Positions 1 to 6,408 of a stretch of 8,163 bases of DNA are shown here, piece after piece (position 1 is the stretch's first letter; every line of letters begins with the position of its first letter). The notes beneath the pieces were generated by a model, which worked only from the letters and a program-made list of their open reading frames with translations, ran no database searches and was not told the DNA's origin. Both the position numbers and the translations under genes were made by a program. The stretch lies in NCBI GenBank assembly GCA_025057405.1, contig JANWXV010000019.1, positions 1-8,163 on the forward strand, given 5' to 3'. This DNA is from Candidatus Bipolaricaulota bacterium (GTDB lineage: Bacteria > Bipolaricaulota > Bipolaricaulia > RBG-16-55-9 > DRXL01).

Positions 1-1048
1 GCTCGACCATCGCCCACAGTCTATCTGCGCTGGGGTAATCCGGCGCGCCCTCGTAGAGGAAGACCGTCCCGCCTAGCGCCAACCCACCGACGACCTCCCA
101 CGGCCCCATGATCCAGCCCATATCGGTCACCCAGTAGAGAAGATCTCGATCTTGCAGATCTACTTGGTGCGCGACCTCTTGGGCGATCTTGACTAAAAAA
201 CCCCCGTGGACGTGGACCGCGCCCTTGGGGCGCCCCGTCGTCCCCGACGTGTAGATGATCATAAACGGGTCTTCAGAGTCGGTGGGTTCGGTGGGGCAGA
301 GATGGCCCTCACCCCCGACCCCTCTCCCGTAGTGACCTACGGGAGAGGGGTGCCCGGAGGGCGAGGTGAGGGCCTGCACAACCATCACTTCTTTCACCGT
401 GGGGCAGAGCTTTTGAGCTTCGCGGGCGATCTTCTCCATCTCAATACGAACGCCCTTGCGCGAAAAGCTCTCGGCAGTCAGCAAGAGCTTCGCTTCACAA
501 TCGTTGAGCCGGGCAGCCACGGCCTGAGCGCCGAAGCCCGAAAAGATCGGGGTAAAGATCGCGCCGAGCTTGGCACAAGCCATCATTGCTACTACAGTTT
601 CGGGCACCATCGGCATAAAGATTCCAACGCGGTCGCCCTTGGCGATGCCCCTCTCTTTGAGAATATACGTCAAACGATTCGTCTGTTCCGAGAGTTCTCG
701 GTAGGTGACCCGACGGACGGAGCCGTCTTCGCCTTCCCAGATGAGCGCAAGCTTCTCCGGGCGGGTGCGGGCGTGCTTCTCTACGCAGTTATGCGCGATA
801 TTGATCTTGCCCCCGACGAACCACTTGGCCCACGCGATCCCCTCAGAGACGTCCAAGACTCGCTTATACGGCTCGAAGAACTCGATCTCTAAATCTTTGA
901 CGACGGCGTCCCAGAACCATTCGATCTCTTCTGTGGAGCGGCGTACTAGCTCTGTATAGTCTTTGATCTGGTGCTTCTGCATGAAGCGCCAGACATTGCT
1001 CTGCTCGATGTACTCTCTGGTGGGAGTCCACGCGAATTTGTGCGCCAT
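1..1048 (-). CDS. Acetyl-/acyl-CoA synthetase (AMP-forming), 3' end cut by window edge
   Basis: An AMP-dependent ligase that adenylates a carboxylate (probably acetate or another short acid) and transfers it to CoA in the cytoplasm. The visible 349 residues start MAHKFAWTP. They show an acetyl-CoA-synthetase-type N-terminal region (about 20-85), the ATP-binding P-loop YTSGTTGRPKG (266-276) and the WVTDMGWIMGPW block (306-317) typical of the Acs branch. The C-terminal half, including the usual acetylatable lysine, lies beyond position 1. The ATG at 1046-1048 is supported by AGGAGGT 7 nt upstream. Residues 226-249, just before the P-loop, are encoded by a GC-rich palindromic repeat (304-374). 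The frame stays open through it, with no stop or frameshift. The gene lies downstream of glmS on the same strand, 103 bp away, with a second repeat copy in the gap. Substrate is uncertain: propionate or a longer acid is possible. Confidence 0.9.
   Translation of the reverse strand, partial: MAHKFAWTPTREYIEQSNVWRFMQKHQIKDYTELVRRSTEEIEWFWDAVVKDLEIEFFEPYKRVLDVSEGIAWAKWFVGGKINIAHNCVEKHARTRPEKLALIWEGEDGSVRRVTYRELSEQTNRLTYILKERGIAKGDRVGIFMPMVPETVVAMMACAKLGAIFTPIFSGFGAQAVAARLNDCEAKLLLTAESFSRKGVRIEMEKIAREAQKLCPTVKEVMVVQALTSPSGHPSPVGHYGRGVGGEGHLCPTEPTDSEDPFMIIYTSGTTGRPKGAVHVHGGFLVKIAQEVAHQVDLQDRDLLYWVTDMGWIMGPWEVVGGLALGGTVFLYEGAPDYPSADRLWAMVE
304..374 (-). repeat. Palindromic repeat element, copy 1, inside the acyl-CoA synthetase frame
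   Basis: Outer arms GGCCCTCACC (304-313) and GGTGAGGGCC (365-374) are perfect inverted repeats. Inside them is a perfect 15-bp inverted repeat (318-332 with 337-351, arm ACCCCTCTCCCGTAG) around a 4-nt loop. A small side hairpin GCCC-GGA-GGGC lies at 352-362. The whole can fold as a three-way junction. Read on the minus strand, its first 31 nt (374 to 344) match 28 of 31 positions of the copy at 1068-1098. It is translated in frame as residues 226-249 of the synthetase, a Gly/Pro/Ser/His-rich stretch. It has no coding capacity of its own and looks like a MITE- or REP-like non-autonomous repeat. Confidence 0.85.
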
Positions 1049-1055
1049 ACAGCTG

Positions 1056-1062
1056 ACCTCCT
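1056..1062 (-). promoter_or_regulatory. Shine-Dalgarno site of the acyl-CoA synthetase gene
   Basis: AGGAGGT on the minus strand, 7 nt before the ATG at 1048. It is a near-perfect match to the 16S anti-Shine-Dalgarno sequence and fixes the start. It sits just outside the palindromic repeat at 1068-1149, which could fold immediately upstream of it in the mRNA. Confidence 0.8.
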
Positions 1063-1067
1063 TTTGA

Positions 1068-1149
1068 GGCCCTCCCCCCGCCCTGCGGGCACCCCTCTCG
1101 TAGGGGCAGGTTCCGAACCTGACCCTTACACGAGGGCCGGGGTGAGGGC
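1068..1149 (+). repeat. Palindromic repeat element, copy 2, between glmS and the acyl-CoA synthetase gene
   Basis: This is a diverged relative of the element at 304-374, in the opposite orientation. The outer stem GCCCTC (1069-1074) pairs with GAGGGC (1144-1149) and continues after one mismatch as CCCC/GGGG. The side hairpin GCCC-TGC-GGGC is at 1080-1090. The central hairpin differs from copy 1: CAGGTTC (1107-1113) and GAACCTG (1115-1121) face each other, with further pairing outward (GGG/CCC). It begins 2 nt after the glmS stop codon (read on the minus strand) and ends 5 nt before the synthetase Shine-Dalgarno site, so it makes up nearly all of the spacer. It could stabilise or terminate the glmS transcript, although no T-run follows it. 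Confidence 0.8.
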
Positions 1150-1151
1150 GT

Positions 1152-2984
1152 TCACTCCACCGTCACGCTTTTCGCTAGATTTCTTGGCTGATCTATGTCG
1201 GTGCCGCGCAGGTCTGCAACGTGATACGCAAAGAGCTGCAACGGAACGGCAAAGAGCATCGGCGTCACCCAGCGTGCGGCTGCTGGGACTTCGAGGATAA
1301 AATCTGCGAGATGCTCTAATTCGCGCTGGACGTCGTCGGTTACGGCGATCACCACGCCGCGCCGCGCCCGCACCTCCTGAATGTTCGATAAGACTTTCTC
1401 ATAAACGCTGTTTTTGGTGACCAGCACGATCGTAGGCATATCGGGGTCTATCAGGGCGATGGGGCCGTGTTTTAACTCCCCCGCCGCGTAGCCCTCAGCG
1501 TGAATATACGAGATCTCTTTGAGCTTGAGCGCGCCCTCGAGCGCGATGGGATAGAGCAGATCGCGCCCTAAGAAGAGAAAGTGCTCTTTCTGATAGAAAA
1601 TCTGAGCGAGCTGCACGATCTGTTGCTCTTGTTGCAAGAGCTTTTCGATCAACACCGGGGCTTGAGCTAGTGAACTCAGCGCTTCTTGGGTCTGAGATGG
1701 CGAGAGCTTTCCGCGCACTTGAGCGATATAAAGCCCTAACAGATCGAGCGCGGCTAATTGCGCTAAGAACGCTTTGGTCGAAGCGACACCGATCTCCGGC
1801 CCGGCGTGGGTGTAAAGAGTTGCGTCGGACTCGCGCGTCAGCGTCGCCCCCACGACGTTGACGATGGAGAAGACCGTTGCGCCGCGCTCGCGCGCCATGC
1901 GCACTGCTCCCAGCGTATCGGCCGTCTCGCCCGACTGCGAGATCGCGATGACCAACGTCTCTTGGTTGAGATATGGCTTGCTGTAACGGAATTCTGAAGC
2001 CATCTCGACAGTCAACGGCAGATCGAGCAGCTCGCGCCAAAGATACTTCGCTGCTAGAGCAGCATAATACGCCGTGCCCATGGCCGTCAGATAGATAAAT
2101 TTAGCGTTCTGGATCTTTGATCGAAACGCTTCTAATTCGGGGAGGAGGATCTGGCCCCTCTCTAGGTCGTAGCGTCCCTGGAGGGTATGAGCGACGGCTT
2201 GGGGCTGCTCGTGGATCTCTTTGAGCATGAAGTGCTTGTAGCCCTGCTTTTGCGCGGTCAAGACGTCCCAATCGACCTGTTGGGGCGCGCGTTCGATCTT
2301 CCGTCCCGAGAAGTCGTAGATCTCGGCGCTGTTGCGCCGCAGCACAGCGATCTCCCCGTCGTGGAGCACCAGCATCTGGCGAGTGAAGCTCAAGAGCGTC
2401 GGGATATCCGAAGCGGCGAACGTCTCGTTCTGGCCCAGCCCCACGACCAGCGGGCTGCCCTGGCGGGCGACCACGATCTCGTTGGGGTTGTCTCGGGCCA
2501 TCACGGCGATCGCATAAGCGCCCTGTAGACGCTGCACGACCGTGCGCACGGCCTCGAAGAGATTGCTCCCATCGTAGCGCTCTTCAATCAGATGGGCGAT
2601 CACTTCGGAGTCGGTCTGAGAAGCAAATTGATGTCCGCGACGTTGCAGCTCTTCTTTGAAGGGCAGATAGTTTTCTATAATACCGTTATGAATGACGGCG
2701 ATCTGGCGGTGTTCGTCGGAGTGCGGGTGGGCGTTGATGTCGGTAGGCGGGCCGTGGGTGGCCCAGCGGGTGTGCCCCAACCCGACCGTCGCCCTGAAGC
2801 TTTTGTCGCGCAGGCGCTCAGCTAAATCGCGCACTTTGCCCGCGCGCTTCTCTACATAGAGCGCATCGCTCTCCAGCAGCGCGAGGCCGGCGGAGTCATA
2901 GCCGCGATACTCCAGACGCTGCAACGCTTCTAATAATAAGTCTTTCGCCGGACGATGACCCACATATCCCACAATGCCACACAT
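1152..2984 (-). CDS. glmS: Glutamine-fructose-6-phosphate aminotransferase (isomerising), GlmS
   Basis: Makes glucosamine-6-phosphate from fructose-6-phosphate and glutamine, the first step toward UDP-GlcNAc and peptidoglycan. It is 610 aa, the normal length. The start must be the ATG at 2984, because the protein then begins MCGIVGYVG and Cys2 becomes the N-terminal nucleophile. GGAGG (2996-3000) lies 11 nt upstream. The N-terminal glutaminase domain shows HTRWATHG (71-78), HNGIIENY (99-106) and TDSE (124-127). Two SIS domains follow, with ISQSGETADT (348-357), VASTKAF (400-406) and LEGALKLKE (482-490). E490 and H506 match the E. coli isomerase catalytic residues, as does K605 in the C-terminal NLAKSVTVE. 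The first SIS phosphate loop reads AMGTAY (301-306) where E. coli has CGTS, so a phosphate-contacting Ser is Ala. Transcription is divergent from the DUF151 gene. Confidence 0.97.
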   Translation of the reverse strand: MCGIVGYVGHRPAKDLLLEALQRLEYRGYDSAGLALLESDALYVEKRAGKVRDLAERLRDKSFRATVGLGHTRWATHGPPTDINAHPHSDEHRQIAVIHNGIIENYLPFKEELQRRGHQFASQTDSEVIAHLIEERYDGSNLFEAVRTVVQRLQGAYAIAVMARDNPNEIVVARQGSPLVVGLGQNETFAASDIPTLLSFTRQMLVLHDGEIAVLRRNSAEIYDFSGRKIERAPQQVDWDVLTAQKQGYKHFMLKEIHEQPQAVAHTLQGRYDLERGQILLPELEAFRSKIQNAKFIYLTAMGTAYYAALAAKYLWRELLDLPLTVEMASEFRYSKPYLNQETLVIAISQSGETADTLGAVRMARERGATVFSIVNVVGATLTRESDATLYTHAGPEIGVASTKAFLAQLAALDLLGLYIAQVRGKLSPSQTQEALSSLAQAPVLIEKLLQQEQQIVQLAQIFYQKEHFLFLGRDLLYPIALEGALKLKEISYIHAEGYAAGELKHGPIALIDPDMPTIVLVTKNSVYEKVLSNIQEVRARRGVVIAVTDDVQRELEHLADFILEVPAAARWVTPMLFAVPLQLFAYHVADLRGTDIDQPRNLAKSVTVE

Positions 2985-3010
2985 AGAACGAACCGCCTCC
3001 TCACCGGTAT

Positions 3011-3040
3011 AGTATATAACTATGAGCACATTCCAAGCAA
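3011..3040 (-). promoter_or_regulatory. Candidate glmS promoter
   Basis: On the minus strand a -10-like TATACT (3011-3016) lies 18 bp after a weak -35-like TTGCTT (3035-3040). It would give a leader of about 20 nt containing the glmS Shine-Dalgarno site. The -10 is good and the -35 is poor (3 of 6). The same TTGCTT hexamer appears in the candidate thiI promoter. Confidence 0.4.
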
Positions 3041-3077
3041 GGCCCTGCAAAGAAGCTCGAAGGTTATCTGGGTCATT

Positions 3078-3106
3078 TTGTCGAAGGCCGTAGGTCGTGC
3101 TATAAT
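3078..3106 (+). promoter_or_regulatory. Promoter of the DUF151-pgk operon
   Basis: TTGTCG (3078-3083), a 17-bp spacer and a perfect TATAAT (3101-3106) with an extended TGC immediately before it. Transcription would start near 3113, giving a leader of about 40 nt before the ATG at 3152. The 10-mer GTGCTATAAT is identical in the tRNA-Gly promoter at 6382-6391, which supports it as a genuine local sigma70-type signal. Confidence 0.7.
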
Positions 3107-3151
3107 GCTGATCGGAGGATGGTCACAGACTATAATACGGGAGGTCGAGCC

Positions 3152-3658
3152 ATGCTGCGCGAAGTCGAAGTGAAGGCGCTGGTGATGGATCCTCAGCAGC
3201 AGATGCCGGTGCTGCTCCTGCGCGAGCCGCAATCGGAAAGAGTTGTCCCCGTCTGGATCGGGCACCCCGAAGCGACAGCGATTGCTATCGTCTTGCAGAA
3301 CCGCGAGTTTCCTAGGCCGCTGACGCACGATCTCTTGCGCGCTACCCTCAAAACCCTGGGCGCCGAGCTGGAGATGATCGTGATTGACAGCATCCAAGAT
3401 TCGACGTACTATGCGACGCTCCACGTGCGCGACTCCCAGAAGCAGTCCCATCAGATCGACGCGCGGCCGTCGGATGCTATTGCCATTGCGTTGCGCACCG
3501 GCAGCCCCATCTATATCTCTGAAGAGATCTTTCAGATCGCCGCGGTGGAGATGCCCTCCGGAGAAGAAGACTCCAACGGCAAGCGCGATAAGTTCGTGAA
3601 CTTCGTCGAAGCCGAGATGCGCCTGGCCGAGTTCAAGCGCTTTGCTGTCGAGCCATAA
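3152..3658 (+). CDS. Bifunctional nuclease family protein (DUF151 / BFN domain)
   Basis: A 168-aa single-domain protein of the DUF151 family. Some members have RNase and DNase activity; for most bacterial members the cellular role is unknown. Recognisable blocks are VPVWIGHPEATAIA (32-45), RPLTHDLL (55-62) and IDARPSDAIAIALR (102-115), followed by PIYISEEIF (119-127). The C-terminal tail (about 140-166) is charged, a variable region in the family. I chose the ATG at 3152 because GGAGG (3140-3144) sits 7 nt upstream and the protein then starts MLREVEVKAL, as family members do. An in-frame ATG at 3119 would add 11 unconserved residues. The stop at 3656-3658 is 10 bp before the likely pgk start, so the two genes are probably one transcript. 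No signal peptide or membrane segment is visible. Confidence 0.9.
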   Translation: MLREVEVKALVMDPQQQMPVLLLREPQSERVVPVWIGHPEATAIAIVLQNREFPRPLTHDLLRATLKTLGAELEMIVIDSIQDSTYYATLHVRDSQKQSHQIDARPSDAIAIALRTGSPIYISEEIFQIAAVEMPSGEEDSNGKRDKFVNFVEAEMRLAEFKRFAVEP

Positions 3659-3668
3659 GGGAGAGGTC

Positions 3669-4847
3669 TTGCTCCGACGCCTGAGCGATCTGCCCATAGA
3701 AGGGAAACGCGTTCTCGTCCGCGTGGACTATAACGCCCCCCTTCAAGAGGGTCGTGTCCTAGATGACACCCGCCTGCGCGAGAGCCTGCCAACCCTTCGC
3801 TATCTTCTCCAACACCGAGCCAAAATTATCTTGCTCAGCCACTTGGGACGCCCCAAGGGCAAGCCCGCAGCAGAGCTGCGTCTTGACCCTGTCGCGCAGC
3901 GCCTCAGCGAACTCTTACATATCAAAGTGCACAAGCTCGACGATTGCGTCGGCTCAAGCGTTGAGGCGTTCATCGCCCAGATGAAACCCGGCGAGGTCGT
4001 GCTCTTGGAGAACGTGCGCTTCTATCCCCAAGAGGAGGCCAACGACGAACGCTTTGCTCAAGAGCTAGCAAAGCTTGGGGACTGTTACGTCAATGACGCT
4101 TTTGGGACGGCCCATCGCGCCCACGCGAGTACTTACGGCGTGGCGCGTCTGTTGCCTTCGGCGGCGGGTCTGTTGCTCGAACAAGAAGTGACGACGCTCC
4201 AGCGGGTGCGGGAGAACCCCGCGCGCCCGTTGGTGGCGATTGTCGGAGGGGCCAAGCTCGCCGACAAGATCGGGGTATTAAAAGATTTCTTGGACAGAGC
4301 TGATGTTTTTCTTCTGGGTGGGGGCGTTGCGTTTACGCTGCTCAAAGCCCAAGGCGCTTCCGTGGGAAGCTCGTTAATAGACGAAGATTTACTTGAAGAA
4401 GCGCGACTCTTTCTCGCGGCGGCGCGCGCGCGCGGTCGGCGCGTCGTTCTCCCGCAGGATGTCCAGATCGCGCAAGCATCTACAGCGAGTCTGCAATGGG
4501 CCGTCTCTCGGGCCGATCAGATCCCTGACGGGTGGCAGGGCTGGGATATTGGGCCGCAGACGATTAAGACTTTTCAAGAACAGATCAAAGACGCGAGAAC
4601 CATCGTGTGGGCGGGGCCGCTGGGGCGCTTTGAGCAGCCGCCCTTTGATCGCGGCACGCGCGAAGTCGCCCGCGCAGTGGCAGCGTCGGGGAGTTTTGCA
4701 GTGATCGGAGGAGGGGACACGGCGGCAGCCCTGCGCCAGAGCGAATGTGCGCACGCCAAGAATATTTACTTTTCTACGGGCGGGGGAGCGGCCTTGGAAT
4801 TCTTAGGGGGTCGAAAACTGCTTCCCATCGAAATCTTGTGCCAATAG
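3669..4847 (+). CDS. pgk: Phosphoglycerate kinase
   Basis: Interconverts 1,3-bisphosphoglycerate plus ADP and 3-phosphoglycerate plus ATP in glycolysis and gluconeogenesis. It is 392 aa from the TTG at 3669, the usual family length. Visible blocks are RVDYN (18-22), SHLGRPKG (57-64), ENVRF (114-118), NDAFGTAHRAHAS (142-154), GGAKLADKI (193-201), DIGP (293-296), WAGPLGRFE (314-322), the nucleotide loop GGGDT (347-351) and TGGGA (370-374). WAGPLGRFE is an uncommon form of the usual WNGPMGVFE. No ATG exists near the start. The TTG at 3669 has GGAG 5 nt upstream and gives the usual short lead into the conserved GKRVLVRVD. An in-frame TTG at 3642 would overlap the upstream stop and add 9 residues. 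It is convergent with thiI, with 2 bp between the stop codons. Confidence 0.96.
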   Translation: MLRRLSDLPIEGKRVLVRVDYNAPLQEGRVLDDTRLRESLPTLRYLLQHRAKIILLSHLGRPKGKPAAELRLDPVAQRLSELLHIKVHKLDDCVGSSVEAFIAQMKPGEVVLLENVRFYPQEEANDERFAQELAKLGDCYVNDAFGTAHRAHASTYGVARLLPSAAGLLLEQEVTTLQRVRENPARPLVAIVGGAKLADKIGVLKDFLDRADVFLLGGGVAFTLLKAQGASVGSSLIDEDLLEEARLFLAAARARGRRVVLPQDVQIAQASTASLQWAVSRADQIPDGWQGWDIGPQTIKTFQEQIKDARTIVWAGPLGRFEQPPFDRGTREVARAVAASGSFAVIGGGDTAAALRQSECAHAKNIYFSTGGGAALEFLGGRKLLPIEILCQ

Positions 4848-4849
4848 CC

Positions 4850-6337
4850 CTACCCCCACGAAGAGGGCGGCAGCACCTCGGGAGGCACCAGATCGCGTTC
4901 GAGAGCGTACTTCATCAGATGAGGCAGCCCCCCCTTGAAGTGAAACGCGCGATAGCCCGCAGCGCGCATCTCTTCAGCCAAGTGCGCGCTTTTGAACCCT
5001 AGCTCGCAGTAGAGCACATAGAGACGATCCCGATCGAGCTTGGGGAAATCTTGGAGAGCTTGAAAGAAGTCCATCGAGAGCGCGCCCGGATAGTGCCACG
5101 TTTGATACGCTGATGGGGAGCGCAAATCTATCACGACGGCTTCGTCGGGAATCTCTTCGATCTCAATATCGCTGAGGGAGAGGCTCTCTGGGTCTGCGCG
5201 GCGCACGTCATAGATTTTGGGGGCATCCAACGCGCGCTCCAAGAGAGCGAGATCGAGCTTCTCTTCTTCGATCAGCAGCGCACGCAGGGAGGCCCCGGTC
5301 GCGGGGCGCTTGGGGAGCAGAGCGCAGTATTCTTCGACCGTAGCAGAGAGTTCGTACGTTCCGATGCGGCGCGCCAGCGCGAGGATCTCGTCCTTGTTGA
5401 AGCTCAGGAGCGGGCGCCAGAGCGGGGCGCGAATAGAGTGAGAAAGCACCGCGAGATTGCGCAGAGTCTGCGAAGAGACCTGCCCGATGGCCTCTCCGGT
5501 GACGATGCCCACACCGTGATGCTTCCACGCCACGCGCTCGGCAGCGCGATACATCAAGCGCTTCAGGATCAATTGCCAATAGCGCTTATGGGTCTTGGCC
5601 TGCAGCTCGCGCACGAGGGGCTGAAAATCGAGCGCATAGAGTCGGGGGTGATCTCCGTAGCTCCAGTCGCTCACGAGCTTCTTGGTGACTTTGAGGACGC
5701 CCTGCTCGTGAAGCGTCCCGCCCAGATTGCAGAAGAGATAATCCAAAGCGACGCCGCGCTTGAGCATGAGCCACGCAGCCACAGCCGAGTCAAACCCCCC
5801 AGAGATCAGGGCGAGCGCGCGGCCGCTGGCCCCGATAGGGAGTCCTCCGGGGCCGTCTCTTCTGTCGGTGAAGAAATAAGCAGTTCCGTCGCGGATCTCG
5901 ACGTGCACGGTCACTTCGGGATGGGAGAGATCGACGCGTTGGGCATAGGGGAGCAGGGCCGCGCCGAGGGCGCGCTCGACATCCAGAGAAGAATAAGCCG
6001 TCTTGCCCGTGCGCCGGGCGCGCACGGCGAAGCGTCTTCCCGCGACCAGATCGCGGGCGAGCGTCTGCCCCGCTTTGACGATCTCTTCCAGTGTATGGGC
6101 GTCTCTCGGCTCGACGATCGAGAGCGAGTGGACTCCAAAGACGCGTGAGAGGATCTCTAGAGCCTGCGGCGCGTCCGTCTCCAGAAAGAAGCGGCTGTGC
6201 TCGCGGCGCAGCTCAAAAGCGATCCGCGCTTCTTGCAGCGCCGAGGTAATGTTCTGAGAGAGACGCCATAAGAAGCGCGTGCGGGTCTCGCGCGCTTTGG
6301 TCGTGATCTCTCCAGAGAAGCGAATTAAGATCAGCAC
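4850..6337 (-). CDS. thiI: tRNA 4-thiouridine synthase / sulfurtransferase ThiI with rhodanese domain
   Basis: Adenylates U8 of tRNA and delivers sulfur to it. In many bacteria the rhodanese part also supplies sulfur for the thiamine thiazole. It is 495 aa, close to the 482 aa of E. coli ThiI. In order: an N-terminal ferredoxin-like and THUMP region (about 1-170), a PP-loop SGGFDS (179-184), GEAIGQVSSQT (281-291), EYC with Cys338 (the disulfide partner Cys344 in E. coli), then a rhodanese domain (about 398-478). The rhodanese loop CELGFKS puts Cys444 at the persulfide position (E. coli Cys456). The start is GTG at 6335-6337; MLILIRFSGEIT aligns with the E. coli N-terminus, so no residues are missing. 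No Shine-Dalgarno is present, and a -10 ends only 6 nt upstream, so the mRNA is probably leaderless. Confidence 0.96.
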   Translation of the reverse strand: MLILIRFSGEITTKARETRTRFLWRLSQNITSALQEARIAFELRREHSRFFLETDAPQALEILSRVFGVHSLSIVEPRDAHTLEEIVKAGQTLARDLVAGRRFAVRARRTGKTAYSSLDVERALGAALLPYAQRVDLSHPEVTVHVEIRDGTAYFFTDRRDGPGGLPIGASGRALALISGGFDSAVAAWLMLKRGVALDYLFCNLGGTLHEQGVLKVTKKLVSDWSYGDHPRLYALDFQPLVRELQAKTHKRYWQLILKRLMYRAAERVAWKHHGVGIVTGEAIGQVSSQTLRNLAVLSHSIRAPLWRPLLSFNKDEILALARRIGTYELSATVEEYCALLPKRPATGASLRALLIEEEKLDLALLERALDAPKIYDVRRADPESLSLSDIEIEEIPDEAVVIDLRSPSAYQTWHYPGALSMDFFQALQDFPKLDRDRLYVLYCELGFKSAHLAEEMRAAGYRAFHFKGGLPHLMKYALERDLVPPEVLPPSSWG

Positions 6338-6343
6338 TATTTA

Positions 6344-6372
6344 ATTCTAAACAGCGCACTATTGACAAGCAA
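6344..6372 (-). promoter_or_regulatory. Candidate thiI promoter, leaderless
   Basis: On the minus strand TTGCTT (6367-6372) is followed after 17 bp by TAGAAT (6344-6349, 5 of 6 to consensus). Only 6 nt separate the -10 from the GTG start, so transcription would begin at or within a base of the start codon. Its -35 box shares base 6367 with the -35 box of the opposing tRNA-Gly promoter. Confidence 0.55.
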
Positions 6373-6391
6373 GCCTAGAGGGTGCTATAAT
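6362..6391 (+). promoter_or_regulatory. Promoter of tRNA-Gly
   Basis: Perfect TTGACA (6362-6367) and perfect TATAAT (6386-6391) with an 18-bp spacer and an extended TGC before the -10. Transcription would start near 6398, about 11 nt before the tRNA 5' end. It is the strongest promoter match in the window. Confidence 0.85.
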
Positions 6392-6408
6392 AAACAATTA
6401 AGATAACT

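Noticed and set aside
291..409. Frameshift or pseudogene in the acyl-CoA synthetase caused by the palindromic insert
   Set aside because: Reading the minus strand codon by codon, the frame is open from the start at 1048 to position 2 and YTSGTTGRPKG follows the insert in frame.
206..892. Long plus-strand open frame
   Set aside because: It lies opposite the acyl-CoA synthetase, whose minus-strand frame carries clear family motifs. The plus-strand product has no recognisable domain.
1068..1149. CRISPR repeat or rho-independent terminator
   Set aside because: There are only two diverged, widely spaced, inverted copies with no spacers, and no T-run follows the hairpin on either strand.
2985..3050. 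Extended GlmS start at TTG 3050
   Set aside because: It would add 22 residues in front of the catalytic Cys, which must directly follow the initiator Met. The ATG at 2984 has its own ribosome site.
3131..3136. Second TATAAT as another -10 box for the DUF151 gene
   Set aside because: No acceptable -35 at 16-18 bp upstream. It would leave a leader of under 15 nt, cutting close to the Shine-Dalgarno site.
3119..3151. Earlier ATG for the DUF151 protein at 3119
   Set aside because: GGAGG abuts that ATG with no spacing, and the added residues do not look like the family. The ATG at 3152 has a well-spaced site.
2985..3151. glmS ribozyme or other riboswitch before glmS
   Set aside because: The predicted leader is only about 20 nt, too short for the ribozyme, and its conserved core is not visible.
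3020..3697. Long minus-strand open frame across the DUF151 gene and the promoter region
   Set aside because: It runs antisense to a recognisable gene, overlaps the promoter region and has no recognisable domain or ribosome site.
5438..6148. Plus-strand open frame inside thiI
   Set aside because: It is antisense to a complete ThiI with all motifs and has no recognisable product.
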